36,924 nucleotides of DNA from Photorhabdus akhurstii (GTDB taxonomy: Bacteria > Pseudomonadota > Gammaproteobacteria > Enterobacterales > Enterobacteriaceae), in the NCBI RefSeq assembly GCF_018448925.1, contig NZ_RCWE01000037.1, positions 1-36,924 of the forward strand. The letters run 5' to 3'. Numbering within the stretch: position 1 is the first letter of the stretch; every line of letters begins with the position of its first letter. Both the position numbers and the translations under genes were made by a program. Shown piece after piece: positions 28,577 to 36,924 of the stretch. Under the pieces are notes generated by a model that made no database searches, had not been told where the DNA came from, and saw only the letters and a list, made by a program, of their open reading frames with translations.

Positions 28577-29327
28577 GGAATATCTGTATTCAAATTGAAT
28601 CCGTGTTAAAAAGACATAGTTATTTATATATAATAAAATCCACATGAAATTAAGATGAGTATAATTGCTAAATCATCTTAATAAGTGTAATTTTTGCTAA
28701 ATATAACATCAGATAATTACTTAATAAAAGATTGTTGTGAGATATTACCAATTTAAAACTGTTGATAGATGTTCTAATGGTATTTTTGACGAGATGGTTT
28801 AAGTTTAATATCATTCGCAACATCGGAATTGAATTTATCAGATAAAAAACAAGCACAAATATGCTAATAGGAAATATATGTCGGATTATTATAAGCTTAT
28901 CCAAGACACTTTTAGGAGTTAAAGAATCGGTTAAATGTTTACATTATACTTTTAATATTGCAGATTGATTTTTTAAATTAATAGAGATGTAGGAAAATTT
29001 ATAATCCATATTAGTTTTGGTACTTGTAATATCGTGAATGATTTATCAGGTCATTAATATAATGGATAAAAGATTTTTTTGGGATATAACTAATGGGATA
29101 ATTAATGAATTACCTTTTTATGGGAAAAGTAACTTATTGAGCTTATTCGTGTTATTTATTCGGTTATTTTCCCTATTTTTTTACTGAATTCATCTTGGTA
29201 TAAAAGATTTTTGGCCTAAACATTCTACCTTAAGGATACTTTATTAAATTATTTTTTGCGATATTGGCACACAACAAGGTATATTGATGATTAATTGTCG
29301 AATTTACAACAATGAGTGAGGAAAAAC
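28577..29327. other. AT-rich gene-free stretch before yjeI
   Basis: Nothing convincing is seen in about 750 bases of very AT-rich DNA. A 78-codon minus-strand frame here has low-complexity Ile/Leu/Asn content and no ribosome site. The yjeI promoter should lie near the right end. Confidence 0.5.
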
Positions 29328-29672
29328 ATGCGAATTAAAGTTTTGCTCAGCGCTTCAGTGTTGCTACTGCTGGCAGGGTGTACGACCACCAACCAATTAA
29401 CTTCTGGAGGTTCACAGGTTCTTTTTGTTGACATTAAGCCCGATAGCGAGTGTCAGTTATTAGGTGAAGTAACAGGTACACAAAGCAATTGGATGACTGG
29501 TGTAAGTAATGAAAGTAGCTCGATGCGTGGGGCAGCCAATGATTTACGCAATAAAGCCGCAGTCATGGGGGGAAATGTGATTTATGGAGTCACCAGTCCG
29601 AGTGAAAGTCTGTTATCGAGCTTTGCTCCACTGGATAGTAAAATGATTGGTCAGGTCTATAAATGCCAGTAA
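29328..29672 (+). CDS. yjeI: DUF4156-type outer-membrane lipoprotein YjeI
   Basis: A 114-residue lipoprotein starting MRIKVLLSAS with lipobox LAGC and lipidation at Cys18. ATG 29328 with TGAGGA upstream was preferred to the GTG at 29316. The mature part (DSECQLLGEVTGTQSNWM... LRNKAAVMGGNVIYG) fits the DUF4156 family, whose small members sit in the outer membrane; the function is unknown. In E. coli yjeI follows groEL directly; here about 5.7 kb of intron and other DNA separates them. Confidence 0.85.
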   Translation: MRIKVLLSASVLLLLAGCTTTNQLTSGGSQVLFVDIKPDSECQLLGEVTGTQSNWMTGVSNESSSMRGAANDLRNKAAVMGGNVIYGVTSPSESLLSSFAPLDSKMIGQVYKCQ

Positions 29673-29694
29673 TGGCATTCAGGATTTGAATGAT

Positions 29695-29730
29695 ATGCCC
29701 GGCTGAAAAGTATCCGGGCATGAATTTTTT
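29695..29730 (+). terminator. Terminator after yjeI
   Basis: A perfect 8-bp stem ATGCCCGG/CCGGGCAT is followed by GAATTTTTT. It lies 22 bases past the yjeI stop, between two convergent genes. Confidence 0.9.
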
Positions 29731-29731
29731 G

Positions 29732-30760
29732 TTAATTTTGCCTTAATCCCAAATCAAGAGGTGTCTTACTCGGTTCTCCGCCGATTTCCCTTGCCAGACG
29801 AGGTACTAAGTAACCTGAAATTTTTGTCAGTAATTCTCGAATAAGCTCCCTGGCTTCTTCATCGCTGACCATAAAGTGGGCTGCTCCTTGTACTTTATCC
29901 AGCACATGAATGTAATAAGGCAGAATGCCTGCATCAAACAGAGCATTGCTCAAATCAGCCAGAGTATCAGAATGATTATTGACACCGCGTAACAGCACAC
30001 TTTGATTTAATAACGTGATACCTGCTTGTTTCAGCAATATCATGCTGTTCCGTAAGGATTGGTCGATCTCATTAGCATGATTGATATGTGTCACCATGAG
30101 CACCTGTAGTCTTGATTGTGCCAGCCGATCACAAAGTGTTGTTGTGATCCGGGCAGGAATAACCACAGGCAGACGAGTATGAATACGTAGTCGTTTGATA
30201 TGGGAAATTTTTTCCAGATTGCTAATCAACCAATCAAGTTCGTGATCTTTTGCCATTAAAGGATCGCCGCCAGAGAAGATAATCTCATCAAGTTCAGGAT
30301 GTTGCTGAATGTAATCTAACGCTTGTTGCCAATTGCGTTTATTACCTTTGTTATCTTCGTATGGGAAATGACGGCGGAAGCAATAACGGCAGTTAACCGC
30401 ACATCCTCCTTTAACCAGCAATAGTGCACGATTACGGTATTTATGTAATAGACCGGGGACAGCACTGCGTTGTTCATCCAGAGGATCGGTAGAAAAACCA
30501 GGTGTAAGTGTAAATTCTTCTGGTGTCGTTATGACCTGAAGCAATAGCGGATCATCAGGATCGTTTACTTGCATACGTGCAACAAAAGCCCTAGGTACCC
30601 GTAGTGGAAACAGGCGACGTGCGTCACTCCCCTTACTCAATGTCGGGTGTTCATCTAAAGATAATAATTGTAATAATTCATCAGGGTCGGTAATAACATC
30701 TGTAAGTTGTTTCAACCAGTCTTCTCTGATGATGATCTTTGGGGTTATAATGTGCGCCAT
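29732..30760 (-). CDS. epmB: EF-P lysine 2,3-aminomutase EpmB
   Basis: A 342-residue radical-SAM enzyme. The iron-sulfur motif CAVNCRYC gives C120, C124 and C127 (CxxxCxxC). FSGGDPLM is the SAM-binding GGD region, and a C-terminal PLP lysine is expected in the last third. It converts (S)-alpha-lysine to (R)-beta-lysine, which EpmA attaches to EF-P. The start is ATG 30760 (MAHIITPKIIIRED). Its target gene efp is divergent, only 38 bases away, so both share one control region. EpmA itself is not within the window. Confidence 0.97.
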   Translation of the reverse strand: MAHIITPKIIIREDWLKQLTDVITDPDELLQLLSLDEHPTLSKGSDARRLFPLRVPRAFVARMQVNDPDDPLLLQVITTPEEFTLTPGFSTDPLDEQRSAVPGLLHKYRNRALLLVKGGCAVNCRYCFRRHFPYEDNKGNKRNWQQALDYIQQHPELDEIIFSGGDPLMAKDHELDWLISNLEKISHIKRLRIHTRLPVVIPARITTTLCDRLAQSRLQVLMVTHINHANEIDQSLRNSMILLKQAGITLLNQSVLLRGVNNHSDTLADLSNALFDAGILPYYIHVLDKVQGAAHFMVSDEEARELIRELLTKISGYLVPRLAREIGGEPSKTPLDLGLRQN

Positions 30761-30798
30761 TTTTTGGCTAAGCCATTTTGTTTAGAAAGAGGATCTCC

Positions 30799-31365
30799 AT
30801 GGCTACTTATAGTACCAATGAATTCCGTTCAGGTCTTAAAATCATGTTAGATGGCGAGCCGTGCGCTATTCTTGAAAGTGAATTCGTGAAGCCGGGTAAA
30901 GGTCAGGCGTTTGCCCGTGTTCGTATTCGTAAGCTGATTTCCGGTAAACTGCTGGAAAAGACCTTTAAGTCTACTGACTCTGTAGAATCTGCCGACGTGA
31001 TGGATATGAACCTGACTTACCTGTATAACGATGGTGAGTTTTGGCACTTTATGAATAACGAAACCTTCGAGCAATTAGCTGCTGATGAAAAAGCAGTTGG
31101 CGATAATGCGAAATGGTTAGTAGAACAAGCTGAGTGTATCCTGACGTTGTGGAATGGTCAGCCTATCTCTGTGACTCCGCCAAACTTTGTTGAATTAGAA
31201 ATTACTGATACTGATCCAGGTCTGAAAGGTGATACCGCAGGTACGGGTGGTAAACCAGCAACTTTGAGCACTGGTGCGGTAGTTAAAGTACCTCTGTTCG
31301 TTCAAATCGGTGAAGTGATTAAAGTGGATACCCGTTCTGGTGAATACGTTTCTCGCGTAAAATAA
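30799..31365 (+). CDS. efp: Translation elongation factor P
   Basis: A 188-residue EF-P that binds stalled ribosomes and relieves pausing at polyproline. The start ATG 30799 ([16 protein letters not shown]) matches the family; the track-extended TTG start was rejected. The tip loop KPGKGQAF holds Lys34, the residue beta-lysylated by EpmB plus EpmA. Three beta-barrel domains and the conserved C-terminal GEYVSRVK are intact. A ribosome site (AGAGGA) lies eight bases before the start. Confidence 0.98.
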   Translation: MATYSTNEFRSGLKIMLDGEPCAILESEFVKPGKGQAFARVRIRKLISGKLLEKTFKSTDSVESADVMDMNLTYLYNDGEFWHFMNNETFEQLAADEKAVGDNAKWLVEQAECILTLWNGQPISVTPPNFVELEITDTDPGLKGDTAGTGGKPATLSTGAVVKVPLFVQIGEVIKVDTRSGEYVSRVK

Positions 31366-31387
31366 TTACCCCGACTGTATTCGATAA

Positions 31388-31421
31388 AAGCCGCAGTTCT
31401 GGAAGCAGACTGTGGTTTTTC
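31388..31421 (+). terminator. Terminator after efp
   Basis: An imperfect stem (CCGCAGT with ACTGTGG, one G:U pair) is followed by a five-T run. It lies 23 bases past the efp stop. Confidence 0.7.
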
Positions 31422-31481
31422 TTTATTGGTGATAATACCGGGCATGGCTATTTTGTCTTTTAAGCTCACGATATTGTGTTA

Positions 31482-31510
31482 TTGATACTGCAATTTTACA
31501 CGACTATAAT
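31482..31510 (+). promoter_or_regulatory. Sigma-70 promoter of gdx
   Basis: TTGATA (31482-31487), a 17-base spacer and a perfect TATAAT (31505-31510). It stands just before the riboswitch hairpins, so the transcript would begin near 31517. Confidence 0.85.
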
Positions 31511-31530
31511 TCATCTCTGTTTCTAATGGT

Positions 31531-31577
31531 TATCCGGGACGACCTGGATATACTGCCGTTTTTTGGGGACGACTCCA
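31531..31577 (+). promoter_or_regulatory. Guanidine-II (mini-ykkC) riboswitch
   Basis: Two small hairpins both carry the ACGA loop: TATCCGGG-ACGA-CCTGGATA (31531-31550) and TGGGG-ACGA-CTCCA (31564-31577). Paired ACGR-loop hairpins define the guanidine-II class, which senses guanidinium and raises expression of SugE/Gdx exporters. The position just upstream of gdx matches. Confidence 0.93.
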
Positions 31578-31599
31578 CAACTATATATGGGGCGTTGAT

Positions 31600-31914
31600 A
31601 TGTCCTGGTTTGTTCTTGTTATTGCTGGTTTATTCGAAGTCGTCTGGGCGGTTGGCCTGAAATATACTCATGGTTTCACCCGGTTGATACCGAGCCTTAT
31701 TACAGCCGGTGCTGTGGCGCTCAGTATGGGGTTGCTTGCTTATGCGATGAAAGGCTTGCCAATAGGTACAGCTTATGCGGTGTGGACTGGAATAGGCGCA
31801 GTGGGTACTGCCATTTTTGGCATTATAGTGTTCGGTGAATCTGCAAGTTTTGCCCGGATTCTAAGTTTTGTTCTGATTATCGCCGGTATTATCGGTTTGA
31901 AATTGTCCAGTTAA
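31600..31914 (+). CDS. gdx: Guanidinium exporter Gdx (SugE), SMR family
   Basis: A 104-residue, four-helix small multidrug resistance protein ([26 protein letters not shown]). The conserved Glu13 in GLFEVVW of helix 1 is the proton/substrate site. It exports guanidinium in exchange for protons at the inner membrane as a dual-topology dimer. The upstream promoter plus guanidine-II riboswitch give direct substrate-induced control. It lies after efp, as in E. coli, though ecnA/ecnB are absent between them. Confidence 0.96.
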   Translation: MSWFVLVIAGLFEVVWAVGLKYTHGFTRLIPSLITAGAVALSMGLLAYAMKGLPIGTAYAVWTGIGAVGTAIFGIIVFGESASFARILSFVLIIAGIIGLKLSS

Positions 31915-32069
31915 TATTGAACTGCACTCCAAAGGCTTCACATTTTGGCAGTGCAGCTTCTATATGGGATATTCTTTATCAAGAAATACCGACTTTTTGT
32001 AGTGCTTCTGCACGTTTCGTGCATTTGTGCATAGATCTTTACGCTATCAAAAAGGGTTGGTAGCGTGAA

Positions 32070-32960
32070 TTAGTGACGTATTTGCTCCAGTTCATTCTGG
32101 CTTAGTCCGGTAGTTTTCATCACTGTTTCACGATCGATGCCAAGATCCAGCAGTGAACGGGCAATTTTCAATGCCGCTAGTTTTTCACCTTCCAGACGCC
32201 CTTTCTGTTCTAATTTCTGTGCAATGGTCATTAGTACCTCCTCATACTTCGGCACCTGCTTTGCCAGTTGCCGGATAAACCCTTCCGGATCAGCCGTATC
32301 GCCTGCCTGTAACAGATAGTTTAGCACGCTTTTTAACTGCTCATCCGTATAGTAATCGTACGCCAGCAGTATTACCAGCTCTTGCAATAGCTCCGAGATG
32401 TCTCGCTGTCGGATATGTTTTTGTACCATCTCCAGCAGGGCGACCCGTTTGTGCGTCAGTATTTCATCATCAGGGATAACCGTGAGGTCCACCAGTGGGA
32501 ATGCATTGGAGTAGATTTCTGCTGCCAACGTCGGAGTATCAAAGCAGTCGAGCCAGTTGGTACTCCACGGATATGGCCGCGTTTTCCCGTGGTAAAACAA
32601 TATTGGGATCACCAGCGGTAATTTCTTATGTCCTTGCTCTAAATGCCGCTGCATTGCTGAAATACTGTAACGCATCAGCCGGAACGCCATCATTTTGTCT
32701 GGGGAACTCTGGTGTTCAATTACACAATACACATAACCGTCACCTTGCACCGTTTTCAGGGAATAGAGGATATCGGAATAGTGTGCTCGCAAATCCTCTT
32801 CAATAAACGACCCAGGTTCCAGCCGGAGTGTATCGAGATCACATACTGCCTGTAATGCCGCCGACAAATGTATCTCCAGAAAATCCTTGGCTGTTTCAAC
32901 ATGACTTAAAAACTGCTTAAAAACGGCATCATGTGGCGTTGGTGTATTTTTTCTTTTCAT
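32070..32960 (-). CDS. Rpn-family recombination-promoting nuclease (putative transposase-like)
   Basis: A 296-residue protein of the Rpn/YhgA-type family, with a PD-(D/E)XK fold. Motifs: PHDAVFKQFL (9-18), the D of HYSDILY (D63) and E82-H-Q84 of VIEHQSS, the ExQ variant common in the family. The C-terminal KLEQKGRLEGEKLAALKIARSLLDLG run is typical too. E. coli RpnA degrades DNA and promotes RecA-independent recombination. It breaks the E. coli order between gdx and frdD where blc and ampC stand, and was probably gained. No partner or terminal repeat was found. Confidence 0.92.
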   Translation of the reverse strand: MKRKNTPTPHDAVFKQFLSHVETAKDFLEIHLSAALQAVCDLDTLRLEPGSFIEEDLRAHYSDILYSLKTVQGDGYVYCVIEHQSSPDKMMAFRLMRYSISAMQRHLEQGHKKLPLVIPILFYHGKTRPYPWSTNWLDCFDTPTLAAEIYSNAFPLVDLTVIPDDEILTHKRVALLEMVQKHIRQRDISELLQELVILLAYDYYTDEQLKSVLNYLLQAGDTADPEGFIRQLAKQVPKYEEVLMTIAQKLEQKGRLEGEKLAALKIARSLLDLGIDRETVMKTTGLSQNELEQIRH

Positions 32961-33122
32961 GGGTGAATGGTAGCATACTTTCTTTTATATTGAAGGAATA
33001 TTAGGCAAAGGAACTATCACTTCCGCCTATGCTTTTTTCACTTGTGTAGTTTTTCCTTTCGTGAATCAAAAGCAGGAGAATTTCGGAGAAATGAATATAT
33101 CTTGGATGATAGCTTGAATAAG

Positions 33123-33149
33123 TTAAAGGCTGGACAAACCAGCCTTTAA
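33123..33149 (-). terminator. Terminator after frdABCD
   Basis: An 11-bp perfect stem TTAAAGGCTGG/CCAGCCTTTAA with a five-base loop lies about 95 bases past the frdD stop. T runs are short on both strands. Confidence 0.6.
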
Positions 33150-33243
33150 AGATATTTTCCTGCGTAAACAGATGTGAGGGTAGGTTTTTGACAACATTGA
33201 TCAGGGTAAAGAGTATTTATAACTTCAGCTCGTTGCTGTTCGA

Positions 33244-33597
33244 CTACAACGTAAAAACCCCAATAATCGCGACAACACTCAGAATCGCGGCCAGGCCGTA
33301 GAAAATCCATTTACTTGCAGGAATATGAATTTTCAGGTCATGCATACCGTGGTGGATACGGTGTGAACCACACCATAGCGGTAGAATAATCATCAGTAAT
33401 AGGAAAGCACGACCAATAAAACTCTGGCAGAAAGCCAGAATTCGTGTGTAGCTTAATGCTTCTGGTGCTACTCCCAATGGTAAAAGGATTGCTACCAATA
33501 AAATAATGGCAGGGGCTACAATTGCGCCCCACATACCACCGGCGCCAAATAATCCCCAAAAAATCGGTTCATCGGAACGTTTAGGTATTTGATTCAT
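33244..33597 (-). CDS. frdD: Fumarate reductase membrane anchor FrdD
   Basis: A 117-residue membrane anchor with three helices. With FrdC it fixes the FrdAB catalytic part to the inner-membrane face and binds menaquinone. It begins [23 protein letters not shown] and shows [10 protein letters not shown], a conserved quinone-end region. It is the last gene of frdABCD, 16 bases after frdC. A strong TGAGGA-like site precedes the ATG at 33597. Confidence 0.97.
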   Translation of the reverse strand: MNQIPKRSDEPIFWGLFGAGGMWGAIVAPAIILLVAILLPLGVAPEALSYTRILAFCQSFIGRAFLLLMIILPLWCGSHRIHHGMHDLKIHIPASKWIFYGLAAILSVVAIIGVFTL

Positions 33598-33613
33598 TAG
33601 ATCCTCCTTGAGG

Positions 33614-34006
33614 TTAAAATAAGGCTATACCTAATATAATCATGGTGGCGATAATAGTGACGGCCCATAGTAGTTTGATTACTGGCCCAGCTCCCATTTT
33701 TTCGCCTTTTATCACTATGTTAGCTGCCTTCGGCGCTAGCTCAAACCAAGTTTTAGTATGCAGCAGAGCACCTAGCAGGGTGATGATATTAATCAGCAGA
33801 ATGACAGGGTTTTTCAGGAACGTGACAAATTCATCCCAGCTTTGTGCGCCGCCTTTTAGAGCGAATAGACCGTATATCAATAAGATACTGAACCACATAG
33901 TCGTCACTGCGGTACTTTCACGTAGAATATAGAAGCGGTAAAAGCTCAGTTTCTGCCACCAGTTGGGAGCCATGCTGCGAATATAAGGTTTACGTTTAGT
34001 CGTCAT
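33614..34006 (-). CDS. frdC: Fumarate reductase membrane anchor FrdC
   Basis: A 130-residue inner-membrane protein with three helices ([20 protein letters not shown] start, then [19 protein letters not shown]). It holds the conserved Arg/Glu residues near the quinone-binding end. It pairs with FrdD. It starts 17 bases after frdB in the same operon, with GGGAGGAAGAG upstream. Confidence 0.97.
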   Translation of the reverse strand: MTTKRKPYIRSMAPNWWQKLSFYRFYILRESTAVTTMWFSILLIYGLFALKGGAQSWDEFVTFLKNPVILLINIITLLGALLHTKTWFELAPKAANIVIKGEKMGAGPVIKLLWAVTIIATMIILGIALF

Positions 34007-34023
34007 TACTCTCTTCCTCCCCC

Positions 34024-34758
34024 TTATTGTGGTTTTAGCATGGCGATCATGAAATCTTTCGCGCTTTCGATCTTGCCTTGTTGGATAGCCGCGGCTGGAT
34101 CGACATGTTTCGGACAGACCTCAGAACAGTAACCAACGAATGTACAGCTCCATACCCCATTCTGGCTGTTAAGTTGGGGCATACGCTTCTTCTTACCGTG
34201 GTCGCGGTTGTCGAGGTTGTAACGATGAGCTAGCGTGATTGCCGCCGGGCCGATAAATTCAGGGTTCAGACCAAACTGAGGGCAAGCGGCATAACATAAG
34301 CCACAGTTAATACAGCCGGAAAATTGATGATATTTCGCCATCTGGGCTGGAGTTTGAATATTTGGGCCTTCAATAGGTTTACGGTCATTCCCGATGATGT
34401 ATGGTTTGATAGCTTCCAGGCTTTCAATGAAGTGGGTCATGTCCACTACCAGGTCACGCTCAATAGGGAAGTTAGCTAGCGCTTCAACTCTCATCCCTTG
34501 AGGATAATCACGCAGGAAGGTTTTACAGGCCAGCTTCGGCACGCGGTTAACCATCATGCCGCAAGAGCCACAGATAGCCATACGGCAAGACCAGCGGTAA
34601 GAGAGGTCGGGAGCGAGATTGTCTTTAATGTAACCTAGGGCGTCAAGTAGAGAAGTTTGCTCATCATAAGGAATTTCATAGGCTATAAAATGGGGTTTAT
34701 GGTCACTTTCTGGGTTATAGCGCATGACCTCCACTCTCAGGGTGTTCATATCAACCAT
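34024..34758 (-). CDS. frdB: Fumarate reductase iron-sulfur subunit FrdB
   Basis: A 244-residue iron-sulfur protein carrying electrons from the FrdCD quinol site to FrdA. The [2Fe-2S] ligands are C58, C63, C66 and C78. [12 protein letters not shown] and CSEVCPKH hold the [4Fe-4S] and [3Fe-4S] clusters. Start ATG 34758 ([15 protein letters not shown]) gives the standard length and overlaps the frdA stop by 8 bases, implying coupled translation. A longer start at 34812 was rejected because it lies far inside frdA. Confidence 0.98.
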   Translation of the reverse strand: MVDMNTLRVEVMRYNPESDHKPHFIAYEIPYDEQTSLLDALGYIKDNLAPDLSYRWSCRMAICGSCGMMVNRVPKLACKTFLRDYPQGMRVEALANFPIERDLVVDMTHFIESLEAIKPYIIGNDRKPIEGPNIQTPAQMAKYHQFSGCINCGLCYAACPQFGLNPEFIGPAAITLAHRYNLDNRDHGKKKRMPQLNSQNGVWSCTFVGYCSEVCPKHVDPAAAIQQGKIESAKDFMIAMLKPQ

Positions 34759-36547
34759 TCTCCTGCTCCTTATATTTTTTCTCTTGTGCTGCGGCTTCAC
34801 CGCCATATACACGTTTCGAGGGTGTGGATTTGGTGATTTTCACATCGCTGTATTCTAGGTGAGGGACATCTCCAGAGTTATAGAAAGCGAGCGTATGTTT
34901 TAGGAAGTTTTCATCATCACGTTCGGTACAACTTTTATCCAGACGTTGATGAGCGCCACGGGACTCTTTACGGTTTATCGCTGAATGAATCATACATTCA
35001 GCCACATCCAAGCCAAAGCCAAGCTCAATGGTGTACAGTAGATCCGTGTTGAACACATTGGTGTTATCGGTGATTTTCACTCGTTTGAAGCGATCTTTTA
35101 ATTCGGCAATCTTATCGATCGTTTTTAGCATGAGTTCAGGGGTGCGATAGATACCGCAGCCTTCTTCCATCGAAATCCCCATTTCATCACGGATCTTCGA
35201 CCAACTTTCCGTCCCTTCCTGTTTCAGTAAGTTGTTCAAACGTGCGACTACATCACGTGCCTGGGCGTCTAATGGGCGGTCATTAACGGGTTTGGTTTGT
35301 TGAACATGTTTTACAGCTTCTTCACCGGCCAGACGGCCAAAGACCACTAATTCAGCCAGAGAATTGGAACCAAGGCGGTTTGCGCCATGCAGGCCGACAG
35401 AAGAACATTCACCGACAGCGAACAACCCTTTAATGCGAGTTTCACATTTCTGGTCAGTTTCGATACCGCCCATTGTGTAATGTGCCGTAGGTCGGACCGG
35501 AATGGGTTCTTTAACGGGATCAACGCCGACATACGCTTTTGCCAGTTCACAGATGAAGGGCAAGCGTTCAAGCAATTTCTTCTCTCCCAAATGGCGGAGA
35601 TCAAGATAAACCACATCGCCACGTGGAGTTGAAATAGTACGACCGGCACGCCATTCATGCCAAAAAGCTTGAGAAACTTTGTCACGAGGACCTAGTTCCA
35701 TATATTTGTTTTCAGGTTTGCCTAATGGAGTCTCAGGGCCGAGGCCATAATCTTGTAAATAGCGGTAGCCATCTTTGTTGACCAGAATTCCGCCTTCACC
35801 ACGACAACCTTCTGTCATTAGGATACCTGAGCCTGGCAAACCGGTTGGATGATACTGAACAAATTCCATATCACGCAGTGGTACGCCGTGACGGAATGCC
35901 ATGCCCATACCATCACCGGTCACGATACCGCCGTTGGTATTGTAACGGTATACACGGCCTGCACCACCGGTTGCCATAATAACGGCATTGGCTCTTATCT
36001 GAATTCTGGCGCCTTCCATCATATTTAGTGCAACCAGACCGCATGCTTGCCCTTCGTCCACCAGAATATCAAGGACAAAATGTTCATCAAAGCGCTGGAT
36101 TTGAGGGTACTTAAGGGAAGTCTGGAATAGCGTATGCAGCATGTGGAAGCCAGTTTTATCCGCAGCGAACCAAGTACGCTCTATTTTCATACCACCAAAA
36201 CGACGCACATTGACGGAACCATCTTCTCTACGACTCCACGGGCAGCCCCACTGCTCTAGCTGGATCATTTCTGTCGGGCAATGTTCGACGAAATATTCAA
36301 CAACATCTTGCTCACATAACCAGTCGCCACCGGATACTGTGTCGTTGAAATGGAAGTCATAGGAGTCGTGAGCTTGGGTGACTGCGGCTGATCCACCTTC
36401 CGCTGCCACCGTGTGGCTACGCATTGGGTAAACTTTTGAGATCAGAGCAATCTTCATTTGAGGATTAGCTTCAGCGGCGGCAATTGCGGCACGTAGACCA
36501 GCGCCTCCGGCTCCGATAATAGCGAGATCGGCATTAAAAATTTGCAC
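34751..36547 (-). CDS. frdA: Fumarate reductase flavoprotein subunit FrdA
   Basis: A 598-residue catalytic subunit that reduces fumarate to succinate with covalently bound FAD. The dinucleotide motif GAGGAG (residues 12-17) follows [11 protein letters not shown]. His45 in [11 protein letters not shown] is the flavin-linking histidine. [18 protein letters not shown] and [11 protein letters not shown] are active-site regions. It lies in the inner-membrane complex with FrdBCD under anaerobic conditions. It is the first gene of the operon. E. coli frd is FNR-activated; no clear FNR site was recognised here. Confidence 0.98.
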   Translation of the reverse strand: MQIFNADLAIIGAGGAGLRAAIAAAEANPQMKIALISKVYPMRSHTVAAEGGSAAVTQAHDSYDFHFNDTVSGGDWLCEQDVVEYFVEHCPTEMIQLEQWGCPWSRREDGSVNVRRFGGMKIERTWFAADKTGFHMLHTLFQTSLKYPQIQRFDEHFVLDILVDEGQACGLVALNMMEGARIQIRANAVIMATGGAGRVYRYNTNGGIVTGDGMGMAFRHGVPLRDMEFVQYHPTGLPGSGILMTEGCRGEGGILVNKDGYRYLQDYGLGPETPLGKPENKYMELGPRDKVSQAFWHEWRAGRTISTPRGDVVYLDLRHLGEKKLLERLPFICELAKAYVGVDPVKEPIPVRPTAHYTMGGIETDQKCETRIKGLFAVGECSSVGLHGANRLGSNSLAELVVFGRLAGEEAVKHVQQTKPVNDRPLDAQARDVVARLNNLLKQEGTESWSKIRDEMGISMEEGCGIYRTPELMLKTIDKIAELKDRFKRVKITDNTNVFNTDLLYTIELGFGLDVAECMIHSAINRKESRGAHQRLDKSCTERDDENFLKHTLAFYNSGDVPHLEYSDVKITKSTPSKRVYGGEAAAQEKKYKEQENG

Positions 36548-36635
36548 TGTGCTTCTCCATTATTTAAGTTAAATTAATTAATAAGCAAAATCGTCGTAAC
36601 TTTCCTAAATGTTGTTGTTATTGTTTCTTATATCG

Positions 36636-36659
36636 CAAGATTTTGTAGATAAAATCTTG
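36636..36659. promoter_or_regulatory. Perfect inverted repeat upstream of frdA
   Basis: CAAGATTTT and AAAATCTTG (9 bp each) are separated by six bases, 89 bases before the frdA start. It may be an operator or leader hairpin. It does not match the FNR consensus. Confidence 0.5.
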
Positions 36660-36782
36660 TGCTTTAACGATTAAGGACAGCTATTTATCACTATTTGTAT
36701 TGGATTAAGTATAGCGATTTCCAAGTGAGATAAATTTGATATGAAAGGGTATTATTGTCAGATTTAGCAAAATCCGCCGTAA

Positions 36783-36803
36783 ACCCTCGCCCAGTGCGAG
36801 GGT
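36783..36803. other. GC-rich hairpin at the right end
   Basis: ACCCTCGC/GCGAGGGT, an 8-bp perfect stem with a five-base loop. There is no T run, and the gene it belongs to is probably beyond the right edge. Confidence 0.5.
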
Positions 36804-36829
36804 GTCGCAAAAGGCGTGTATTATCCGTT

Positions 36830-36864
36830 AAGATCTGCGTACTTCTTTTAAGCGCAGATCTTTT
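36830..36864 (+). terminator. Terminator-like hairpin near the right end
   Basis: AAGATCTGCG and CGCAGATCTT form a 10-bp perfect stem followed by a T-rich end. No plus-strand gene ends just before it in this window. It could be a leader attenuator of a gene starting after 36864. Confidence 0.55.
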
Positions 36865-36924
36865 ATGACCTTATTCATTCGAAAACGGGAACCTTCCCTT
36901 CATACCGGACGTCAGTTTGTCAAA

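Noticed and set aside
28668-28904. 78-codon minus-strand frame before yjeI
   Set aside because: AT-rich low-complexity composition, no ribosome site and no recognisable family.
36865-36924. Possible start of a plus-strand gene at the right edge (MTLFIRKREP)
   Set aside because: Only 20 codons are visible, not matching EpmA, the expected neighbour, and directly after a terminator-like hairpin.

Overview
The window looks like chromosomal DNA of an enterobacterium of the Photorhabdus/Xenorhabdus type (Morganellaceae). This is an inference from three things: the AT-leaning base composition, a contact-dependent inhibition (CDI) orphan toxin cassette, and a right half that follows the Escherichia coli gene order pheU-yjdC-dsbD-dcuA-aspA-fxsA-groES-groEL-yjeI-epmB-efp-gdx-frdDCBA with several losses and insertions.

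Left half (1-15080), accessory island ending at tRNA-Phe. Positions 1-1232 hold the end of one CDI immunity gene, then an orphan CdiA C-terminal toxin module opening at its VENN motif, then its membrane immunity gene. A perfect terminator hairpin sits directly before the VENN motif, so the module looks like a silent cassette. Next come wrecked IS630 and IS66 transposase genes, a GFA/CENP-V family gene, a Bcr/CflA-type efflux gene split by a 127-bp ERIC element, and a class II Fic protein. The strongest candidate for an undescribed system is a pair of giant co-directional minus-strand genes. The upstream one (10123-13869, 1248 aa) has a restriction-endonuclease-like N-terminus and a STAND-like layout without a P-loop. 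The downstream one (7089-10079) continues in the same frame past a single amber codon into a PD-(D/E)XK nuclease domain (6330-7088). They lie next to a truncated P4-type integrase at the 3' end of tRNA-Phe, a classic setting for phage-defence cargo.

Middle (15081-23629), core genes: yjdC-dsbD (4-bp overlap), dcuA, aspA with a perfect CRP-type site upstream, fxsA with a GTG start, and groES-groEL behind a clear sigma-32 promoter.

Right (23630-36924). Between groEL and yjeI, about 5.7 kb has been inserted. It holds a group II intron (about 24100-26907) whose domain IV carries the reverse transcriptase plus a second small Cys/His-rich gene, an imperfect direct repeat flanking the intron, a probable IS200/IS605 scar and a lone LysR gene. 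Core order then resumes: yjeI, the divergent epmB/efp pair (lysyl-modification enzyme and its target EF-P), and gdx under a consensus promoter and a guanidine-II (mini-ykkC) riboswitch. An Rpn-family nuclease follows, and then the frdABCD fumarate reductase operon. Together aspA, dcuA and frdABCD form an anaerobic aspartate-fumarate-succinate respiration set.
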